Below, piece by piece: positions 5,636 through 10,867 of a stretch of DNA of 10,867 nucleotides. Both the position numbers and the translations under genes were made by a program. The stretch is taken from positions 1-10,867 of the forward strand of contig DATLEX010000084.1 of assembly GCA_035525045.1 (NCBI GenBank). The letters run 5' to 3'. The notes under the pieces were generated by a model that saw nothing but the letters and a program-made list of their open reading frames with translations, was not told the origin of the DNA and did no database searches. How positions within the stretch are numbered: the stretch's first letter is position 1; every line of letters begins with the position of its first letter. The stretch comes from DATLEX01 sp035525045. Its GTDB lineage: Bacteria > Acidobacteriota > Thermoanaerobaculia > Gp7-AA8.

Positions 5636-7249
5636 TTACATGGACGCCGCGGCCGCCGCCGGCGCGGTGCTGAGGAACGGCTCGCCGCCGGTGATCTCGA
5701 TCTCCGCGGCGGGGCGCCCCTGGTCGTCGGCCTCGGTCTTCATGATCTGCAGGAGCGCAGGAGAGCCGGCCACGGTCAGCGCCGTCGCGAAGGCGGTGCA
5801 GCGACCGTCGCGCTGCGGCGCCGACCCGATCACGAGGTCCACCGTGAACGCCGCTCTGGGGTTCGCCGCGGGGCAGATGGAGAACGACGCGCCGCGGTGC
5901 GGGAAGCCCTGCTCCTCCGGAATCGGCCTGACCAGCTTCCGGGCCGCGGGAGCGAGCTGCGCGGAGAAGGTGATCACCACGGCCTCGCCCTCACGGGTGA
6001 TCTTCGTCGCCTTCGCTCCCTTCAGCGCGCCGGCCCGAAGAAGCCGGGCGAACTGTTTCGACGCCTGCGGCGCGGTGTCGTGCGCGAGCCGCACGACGAA
6101 GTCGCCCGCGCTGGTCCTGACCAGCGCGCCGTCGTTCGGCACCAGGTCCTCCATGTTCGCGGTCCGCTCGACCAGGTCCGCGGGCTTCGGCTTCACGAAC
6201 TGCACGTCGGCCAGGCCGAGGAACACCGAGGCCATCGAGTCGTGCATCTCCTCGGTCGTGTTGTTGTACACCGAGATCAGCTCGTACTGGTGGTCCTTGT
6301 ACAGCGGCACGCCGTCCCTGCTCAGGAACGTGTCGACGTGATCGAGGCCGACCCGGTCTTTCGGATTCTTCGCCTTCGCCGTGAAGATGACCTTGCCGGT
6401 CGTGACGTCGCGGAGCGTGAGCGACTCGGCGAAGGGATGGAGGTGGACGGCGGCGTAGTGCAGCTTCGTGTCGAACGGCAGGCCCATGAACCAGGTCACG
6501 TCGGAATGGTTCACCTGGCGCCCCGGCGGCACGACCCAGTGGCCGGTCATCTTCCGCCCCGTCGGGTCGACGTAGTCGCTGCCCATCCCGGCCGCGTTCG
6601 GCGCTCGCGCCAGCATCAGGCACGACGCGCCGTGCTGGCCCGTCGTCAGGTCAGCCGCCGGCGGCAGGATCGCCAGCGGGTTCTCGTCGAGGATGACCAG
6701 CCCCGACGCGCCAAGGTTCATCAGCGGCTTGATGGGACGTTTCAGGTCGCGGTCGCGGATGTAGTCGAAGGTCACGCGATGGCGGACCTTCAGGTTCGGC
6801 TCCTCGATGTTGTGGTTCAGCACCTGCGTGTAGACCAGCAGCTGCTCGTTCGAGGCCACCGGAAAGCCGAAACCGTCGGGCACGCGCGTGTCGGTGATGC
6901 CCTGCGACAGCGTCACGAGCCGGGGAGCGACCGCCCGCTGGAGGCCGAAGAGCGCCCGGTGGCGCTCCGGCTCGAGGTCGACGTTCACGTGGCACATCAG
7001 CTCGGGGAGCTGCGGCGTGGTGCCGTCCTCCTCGACCATCTCCGTCCTCACGCCGGTGATCCAGAGCAGCTCCGGAGCACCGTCCAGGAGCTGGACCTTC
7101 CTGAGGCTCGCCGGACCCTCCATCGACCGGTACTTCTTGCCGATCGTGTAGACGTCGGAGAGGAACTGATATTGCCGCACGGGAAGGTCGGCGGCGACGG
7201 CGGCCGCGGCAGAGAACATCGTCACGAGAAGAAGAAGCAACCGGTTCAT
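5636..7249 (-). CDS. copper type II monooxygenase-like protein fused to a C-terminal cyclophilin-like domain
   Basis: Start ATG 7249 is chosen because GAGGG lies just upstream and the signal peptide MNRLLLLLVTMFSAAAAVAA begins there; a TTG at 7267 is the alternative. Residues about 30-350 resemble the PHM/DBH (peptidylglycine and dopamine monooxygenase) fold. MCHVNVDL (C86-H87) stands where PHM has its His-His pair. TRVPDGFGFPVASNEQLLVYTQVLNHN (split: TRVPDGFGF, then QVLNHN) matches the PHM stretch ending in its third CuA His. H269-L-H271 (VHLHPF) and M335 (TTEEMHDSM) match the CuB His-x-His and Met. One CuA His is replaced by Cys, so activity is uncertain. Residues about 373-525 (LVRTSAGDFVVRLAHDTAPQ and HRGASFSICP) match cyclophilin strands, but the FHR and QGGD catalytic elements are missing. 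The role could be a redox or copper-binding exported protein. It lies 30 bp after vanZ and 17 bp before the S9 peptidase, so likely in one operon. Confidence 0.7.
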   Translation of the reverse strand: MNRLLLLLVTMFSAAAAVAADLPVRQYQFLSDVYTIGKKYRSMEGPASLRKVQLLDGAPELLWITGVRTEMVEEDGTTPQLPELMCHVNVDLEPERHRALFGLQRAVAPRLVTLSQGITDTRVPDGFGFPVASNEQLLVYTQVLNHNIEEPNLKVRHRVTFDYIRDRDLKRPIKPLMNLGASGLVILDENPLAILPPAADLTTGQHGASCLMLARAPNAAGMGSDYVDPTGRKMTGHWVVPPGRQVNHSDVTWFMGLPFDTKLHYAAVHLHPFAESLTLRDVTTGKVIFTAKAKNPKDRVGLDHVDTFLSRDGVPLYKDHQYELISVYNNTTEEMHDSMASVFLGLADVQFVKPKPADLVERTANMEDLVPNDGALVRTSAGDFVVRLAHDTAPQASKQFARLLRAGALKGAKATKITREGEAVVITFSAQLAPAARKLVRPIPEEQGFPHRGASFSICPAANPRAAFTVDLVIGSAPQRDGRCTAFATALTVAGSPALLQIMKTEADDQGRPAAEIEITGGEPFLSTAPAAAAASM

Positions 7250-7279
7250 GGCCCTCAAGAATAGCAAAGGGAGACGCCG

Positions 7280-7702
7280 TCATTCCGGGTCCGGCCGCGA
7301 CTTGCGGATCAGCATCACGCCGAGCACCGCGCCGCAGAAGTCGAAGCCGATGTCTGCCAGCGACCCGGTCCGGGTGGCCGAGGTCGCCTGGTGCAGCTCG
7401 TCGATGGCCGCAACCGCCGTCGCCAGCAGCACCGCTGCCACCACGCAGATGGGCCGCCGCCCCGGCCGGCCGCCGCGGATGGCCCGGAGGTTGAGCGCTC
7501 CCAGAATCGCGTAGGCCACCACGTGAGCCCCCTTCCGCAGCGTGTAATGAATGTAGAAGAGCGCGTCGGGGCGGAGGTCGCCGAAGAGGAGGACGAGCCA
7601 GCCCGCGGTCGTCCCCGAGCCCCCTCCCTCACCGCTGAAGCTGAGAATTACCGCCGCCCAGAGGATGGCCGGCAACCAATAACGGAATGGTTCCGCTCGC
7701 AT
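7280..7702 (-). CDS. VanZ-family membrane protein
   Basis: The 140-aa protein matches the VanZ-like family, known from teicoplanin resistance and from many polytopic proteins of unknown role. The visible family marks are RKGAHVVAYAILGAL (Lys-x-x-His followed by a Tyr), AAIDELHQATSATRTGSLAD (acidic-Glu-x-x-Gln, then Arg and Asp) and DFCGAVLGVML. Hydrophobic helices lie at about 8-22, 53-72, 83-101 and 116-131. ATG 7702 is the start; it lacks a good ribosome site. It is divergent from the FHA-GAF-PP2C gene, and the two starts are only about 34 bp apart. It is the first gene of a three-gene minus-strand operon with the copper protein and the S9 peptidase. A cell-envelope role is likely, but no function is shown. 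Confidence 0.88.
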   Translation of the reverse strand: MRAEPFRYWLPAILWAAVILSFSGEGGGSGTTAGWLVLLFGDLRPDALFYIHYTLRKGAHVVAYAILGALNLRAIRGGRPGRRPICVVAAVLLATAVAAIDELHQATSATRTGSLADIGFDFCGAVLGVMLIRKSRPDPE

Positions 7703-7716
7703 GGTGACCGTGAGGG

Positions 7717-7726
7717 ATCATATAAT
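7717..7726. promoter_or_regulatory. overlapping divergent -10 elements (TATAAT plus strand; TATGAT minus strand)
   Basis: A perfect TATAAT lies at 7721-7726 on the plus strand in an otherwise GC-rich region. On the minus strand TATGAT (7722 to 7717) faces vanZ, whose ATG is at 7702. No good -35 is seen at 16-18 bp for either direction. The plus-strand start of transcription would fall near 7733, only a few bases before ATG 7737, implying a very short or leaderless message. Both reads share the same A/T island, so the two genes may compete for polymerase. Confidence 0.5.
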
Positions 7727-7736
7727 TGAAGGTTCC

Positions 7737-9365
7737 ATGACAGGTGAGCCGCGTAGCGTGCGGGTGACGGTGTATCAGCCGAACGTCGCGCCGGTGAGGA
7801 TGTCGCTGCCGGTGCAGACGATTACGCTCGGCCGGGCCTCCGACTGCACGATCCCCATCCGCGACAAATTCCTCTCCAGGAGGCACGCGGAGATCGTCTA
7901 CTCCGAGGGTCGATGGGAGGTCCGCGACTGCGGCAGCGTCAACGGGACGGTGGTCAATGGGACGAAGCTGTTGGCGCCGGCGCCGCTCAGGCCGGGCGAC
8001 CGCATCGTCCTCGGCGACAGCGAGGTCATCTTCGAGGAGAGCGCGAGCGAACCCCCCTCGCTACTGATCCCGGTCGACAGCGACTCGCACGCGAAGAGCC
8101 TGGCCATCCCGATGCGGGAGATGATCGACGAGCGCGGCCGGGAGCGGATCGGCGTCCTGGCCTCGCTGGCCGTGCAGTTCATCGAGGACCGGCCGATGAC
8201 GGAGCTGTTCGAGTTCATACTCGACCGGGTGGTGGCGCTGCTCCGTCCTTCCCGCGCCGCCCTGGCCCTGCTGGGAGCGGACGGCAAGAGCTTCGACAAC
8301 GTGCGCATCCGGCGCAGCGACTCGAGCGACTCGCTCGATCTGGTCATCAGCCGGACCCTGCTCGGCGAGGTGGTGGAAGAGCGCAACGTGGTCTCGTTCG
8401 TCGACACGGCGCATGACGAGAAGCTGGCCCGCGCGGAGTCGATCGTCCGGCAGCAGATCCGCTCGGCCGTCTGCGCGCCGCTGGTCGTCGGCGATGCCGT
8501 CCTCGGCGTTCTCTACCTCGATTTCCTCGCCAACCGTGGCAGCGTCACGCAGGAGGACATCCGCCTCATCGCCCAGATCGCCCGGCTCGCGGGGGCGAAG
8601 CTCGAGACCACGCGCCTGCGGGAAGAGGCGATCGCCAAGGCGCTGATCGACGAGGAGCTGCGGACCGCGTACACGATCCAGAGCCGGCTCCTGCCGCGGG
8701 ACCTGCCGTCGATCACCGGCTACACCTTCGCCGGCGCGAACCGGCCGTGCAAGACCGTCAGCGGCGACTACTTCGACGTGATCGTCCGCCCCGGCAATCG
8801 CATCTATTTCATCGTCGCCGACGTGAGCGGGAAGGGGATCGCCGCGGCCCTGGTCATGTCCAGCCTGGCCACGGCGTTCAACATCTTCACGCAACGCGAT
8901 CCCACCCCGGCCGATCTGGTGCGCGACCTGAACCTGACCCTGGCTCCGAAGACCTCGCCGTCGAAGTTCGCCACGCTGGTGGCCGGCGTGCTCGATCCCG
9001 TGACCGGCGTCATCGAGTACGCAAACGCCGGGCACGTCCCGCCGCTGGTCATCTCCGCCGGTTCCGTCCAGGAGCTGAGGAGCAGCGATCTGGTGATCGG
9101 GCTCTTCGCCTCCGCCCAGTACCGCACGCAGACCATGCGGCTCGGACCGGGCGAGTCACTGGTGCTCTTCACCGACGGCGTGACCGAGGCGGAGAACGAG
9201 CGCGAGGAGGAGCTCGGCCTCCCGGCCGTGGCCGAGATGCTCCGGTCCTTCCATCAGCAGCCCGCCAGCGCGATCGTCGAGAAGATCGAATCGTTCGTCC
9301 AGAGTTTCATCGGAGACGCGACCTGCGGAGACGACGTGACGCTTCTGGCCATCAGCCGCGGGTAG
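7737..9365 (+). CDS. FHA-GAF-PP2C (SpoIIE/RsbU-type) serine/threonine phosphatase
   Basis: The 542-aa protein has three domains. An FHA domain (about 26-102: LGRASDCTIP, FLSRRHAEIV, SVNGTVVNG) binds phosphothreonine peptides. A GAF domain (about 139-290) is a small-molecule or redox sensor fold. A PP2C/SpoIIE phosphatase domain (about 328-541) has the metal-site motifs SGDYFD (D344, D347), DVSGKG (D362), NAGH (430-433), TDGVTEA (D480) and GDDVTLL (D532, D533). All expected metal Asp residues are present, so it should be an active phosphatase. In this family it dephosphorylates anti-anti-sigma factors or kinase substrates in partner-switch or Ser/Thr-kinase signalling. ATG 7737 is preferred, with GAAGG 4 nt upstream; an in-frame ATG at 7701 would overlap the vanZ start and place the TATAAT inside the gene. 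No sigma-factor or kinase partner is in the window. Confidence 0.92.
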   Translation: MTGEPRSVRVTVYQPNVAPVRMSLPVQTITLGRASDCTIPIRDKFLSRRHAEIVYSEGRWEVRDCGSVNGTVVNGTKLLAPAPLRPGDRIVLGDSEVIFEESASEPPSLLIPVDSDSHAKSLAIPMREMIDERGRERIGVLASLAVQFIEDRPMTELFEFILDRVVALLRPSRAALALLGADGKSFDNVRIRRSDSSDSLDLVISRTLLGEVVEERNVVSFVDTAHDEKLARAESIVRQQIRSAVCAPLVVGDAVLGVLYLDFLANRGSVTQEDIRLIAQIARLAGAKLETTRLREEAIAKALIDEELRTAYTIQSRLLPRDLPSITGYTFAGANRPCKTVSGDYFDVIVRPGNRIYFIVADVSGKGIAAALVMSSLATAFNIFTQRDPTPADLVRDLNLTLAPKTSPSKFATLVAGVLDPVTGVIEYANAGHVPPLVISAGSVQELRSSDLVIGLFASAQYRTQTMRLGPGESLVLFTDGVTEAENEREEELGLPAVAEMLRSFHQQPASAIVEKIESFVQSFIGDATCGDDVTLLAISRG

Positions 9366-9370
9366 TCCTA

Positions 9371-9574
9371 TGTCATCCCGAGCTGGTTAACGGCGCCGGG
9401 CGCCGGTGAAGCGGAGATGAACCGCAGAGCCTTCTCCCCCGCCTTGGGCGGGGGAGAAGGTGGCCCTCACCCGGCGCTTCGCGCCACCCTCTCCCGCAAG
9501 CGGGAGAGGGTACAGCTGGCGAACCGCGCCGTCGGCAAGGGGGTCCTTCGCCGTCTTCGCGGCTCAGGATGACA
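9371..9574. repeat. 204-bp intergenic element with inverted ends and two strong hairpins (MITE/REP-like)
   Basis: The ends are TGTCATCCCGAGC (9371-9383) and GCTCAGGATGACA (9562-9574), inverted copies with one mismatch in 13. Inside are a perfect 14-bp stem CCTTCTCCCCCGCC (9430-9443) with its complement at 9447-9460 and loop TTG, and a perfect 12-bp stem ACCCTCTCCCGC (9486-9497) with its complement at 9500-9511. Smaller palindromes are GGCGC-TTC-GCGCC (9473-9485) and CGGCGC-CGG-GCGCCG. It codes for nothing and fills the whole convergent gap between the phosphatase and cytochrome genes. No target-site duplication is evident. Similar TGTCATCC and CTCTCCCGC-AA-GCGGGAGAG repeats are common between genes in many bacterial genomes. 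Confidence 0.75.
9430..9460. terminator. 14-bp perfect hairpin, possible bidirectional terminator
   Basis: This is the strongest stem of the element, between two convergent genes: 65 bp past the phosphatase stop (9365) and 119 bp past the cytochrome stop on the other strand. There is no T-tract, so termination would be by structure or Rho. The second 12-bp hairpin (9486-9511) may act with it. Confidence 0.35.
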
Positions 9575-9578
9575 CCCC

Positions 9579-10867
9579 TCACATTCCGCTGCCGGTGTGG
9601 CAATCGGCGCAGTTCATCTCTCTGAGGTCGCCGAGATCGACCGGGTGCTGGAACTCGGCGTCGGGGGCTTCGACCATCATCACGCCGGCCTCGGCCTGGC
9701 CGAGGACGTCGTGGCAGATGCGGCACTCCCTGGTGATCCGCTTTCCTTCGCTGCTGACGAGCTGGTCGTTGTGGCAGCGGAAGCAGCCCTCCGAGTAGAA
9801 GTGTCCGATGTTGTTCGGGTGCGTCCGCCAGTCCGCCTTCATCTCCGGGAAGCGGATGGTCTGGAAGACCTGCTTGAGGTGCGTGACCGAGCGGTCGATC
9901 TCGCCCTTGCGCGACACGACGAGCTCCGGGTACTCCGCCGCGTAGTAGGCGTGGATCTCCGAGTCGATGGCCCGCATCGCCTCGGCCGTGGTTGCGTAGT
10001 CCTTCGAGAGCACCTCCACGGCTTTCGACTTCATGTAGGGGAGCGTCCGGCTGACCTTGTTCGCCAGCATGGCCTGATCGACGGCGCGGTCGGGGGGCTC
10101 ATAGATGTGCGCAGGACGGTTGTGGCAGTCGACGCAGTCCATCGTCCGCCGTGGCGCGGCGGCGATCTGCTCGGGCGTCATCTCCGTGTAGTCCTCGAGC
10201 CTATACTCGGTGTTCTCGCCGGTGCGGCGGTTGCGGATGCGCACCCACGGGATCTGCTGGCGCTGCTGGTCCGCAGCCACGTACGTGATCTCGTTGTCGA
10301 TGTTCATGTGCCAGTGAATGCCGGCCGTGAGGCCGGTGGTGGGACTCCCGCCCCCGGTCTTGATGAGCATCCTGGTCTCGCGGGGCGTGTTGGCCTCGTC
10401 GTAGCCGAAGTGGTTGAACACCTTGAGCTGCGCCCCCCAGAACTTGTCCGGCCAGTGGCACTGCTCGCAGGTCTCCTGGGCCGGGCGGAGGTTCTCCACC
10501 GGGGTGGGGATCGGACGCGGATAATTGTTGGCGATCGTGGCGTAAACCTGGTACGCGCCGGAGAGTTTCGACTTCACGAACCAGGTGGCTCCCGAGCCGA
10601 TGTGACAGTTCACGCATCCGACGCGTGCGTGTGGCGAGGCCTGATAGGCCGTGTACTGCGGGCGCATGACGCTGTGGCACATCGTTCCGCAGAAGGCGTC
10701 GGAATCGGTGTAGTGGTAGGCCTTGTAGCTTCCGGCGAGGCTCACCATGACGAAGATGGTCAGCGCGGCGACGGAGATGAGAAAGATTTTCCGCGTCCGT
10801 GGCACGTTGAGGTCGAGTTGGGGGTACTCCGGCACGTCGTCGGGAGCGGCGCGCCGCCGGCGGCGGC
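9579..10867 (-). CDS. NapC/NirT-like membrane-anchored seven-heme cytochrome c, 5' end open at window edge
   Basis: Residues are numbered from GTG 10835. A single helix (KIFLISVAALTIFVMVSLAG, about 16-35) anchors a periplasmic multiheme domain, as in quinol-oxidising NapC/NrfH/NirT proteins. Six CXXCH sites are present at C74, C123, C234, C351, C371 and C409 (CVNCH, CEQCH, CVDCH, CFRCH, CRICH, CADCH). A seventh is CGTMCH at 49-54, a CX3CH form in the position of the first heme. PHARVGCVNCHIG and YPRPIPTPVENLRPAQETC are typical of the extended NapC/NirT group. It probably passes electrons from the quinone pool to a periplasmic reductase, but no such enzyme is in the window. The frame stays open past GTG 10835 to 10867, adding an Arg-rich stretch (RRRRRAAPDD). 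No ribosome site precedes GTG 10835, so the real start is probably beyond the window. It ends 4 bp after the repeat element. Confidence 0.85.
   Translation of the reverse strand, partial: RRRRRAAPDDVPEYPQLDLNVPRTRKIFLISVAALTIFVMVSLAGSYKAYHYTDSDAFCGTMCHSVMRPQYTAYQASPHARVGCVNCHIGSGATWFVKSKLSGAYQVYATIANNYPRPIPTPVENLRPAQETCEQCHWPDKFWGAQLKVFNHFGYDEANTPRETRMLIKTGGGSPTTGLTAGIHWHMNIDNEITYVAADQQRQQIPWVRIRNRRTGENTEYRLEDYTEMTPEQIAAAPRRTMDCVDCHNRPAHIYEPPDRAVDQAMLANKVSRTLPYMKSKAVEVLSKDYATTAEAMRAIDSEIHAYYAAEYPELVVSRKGEIDRSVTHLKQVFQTIRFPEMKADWRTHPNNIGHFYSEGCFRCHNDQLVSSEGKRITRECRICHDVLGQAEAGVMMVEAPDAEFQHPVDLGDLREMNCADCHTGSGM

Noticed and set aside
4137..6341. Long plus-strand ORF (734 aa) antisense to the S9 peptidase and copper protein genes
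   Set aside because: It spans two well-supported genes and their gap on the other strand, shows Arg/Gly/Ala-rich sequence without motifs, and is explained by high-GC codon bias.
5897..7264. Plus-strand ORF (455 aa) antisense to the copper/cyclophilin-like gene
   Set aside because: Arg- and His-rich low-complexity translation with no domain; a shadow of third-position GC bias.
8061..9035. Minus-strand ORF over the phosphatase gene
   Set aside because: No motifs; the plus frame has all PP2C metal residues.
9371..9574. CRISPR array
   Set aside because: The repeats are inverted hairpins, not regularly spaced direct repeats, and no cas gene is present.

Overview
The window is high-GC bacterial chromosome. 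Several things suggest an Acidobacteriota-like soil or sediment bacterium: strong GC bias in third positions, a secreted metalloprotease with a chain of Ig-like repeats, an S9 peptidase, an FHA-GAF-PP2C regulator, a NapC/NirT-type multiheme cytochrome and intergenic TGTCATCCYGAGC repeats. This placement is inference from gene content; no taxonomic marker is present.

Layout. A tRNA-Ala(GGC) lies on the minus strand at 93-168. A tight plus-strand operon follows (282-1164). It holds a BFD-like [2Fe-2S] protein, an ArsC/Spx-family oxidoreductase and a small three-helix membrane protein, joined by two ATGA stop/start overlaps. The middle gene is the most interesting object here. Its reading frame from ATG 545 to TGA 898 is interrupted only by a TGA at 581-583, exactly where the family has its catalytic Cys, giving a U-S-S-C motif. 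Hairpins directly after this codon could serve as a bacterial SECIS. I read it as a selenocysteine-containing ArsC-like protein, not a broken gene.

A secreted matrixin-like metalloprotease with four Ig-like repeats (1220-3517) then converges on a minus-strand operon. That operon runs VanZ-family membrane protein (7702-7280), copper type II monooxygenase-like protein fused to a cyclophilin-like domain (7249-5636), and S9 prolyl-oligopeptidase-family peptidase (5618-3528). Divergent from vanZ is an FHA-GAF-PP2C phosphatase (7737-9365), with a short shared promoter region holding a perfect TATAAT. A 204-bp inverted-repeat-bounded, hairpin-rich element (9371-9574) fills the next convergent gap. 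The window closes with a minus-strand, membrane-anchored seven-heme NapC/NirT-like cytochrome whose 5' end probably lies outside the window.

Working together: the first operon looks like a small redox module (iron-sulfur protein, selenothiol oxidoreductase, membrane partner). The middle operon encodes envelope or exported proteins. The right side carries a signalling phosphatase and an electron-transfer cytochrome that need not be functionally linked.
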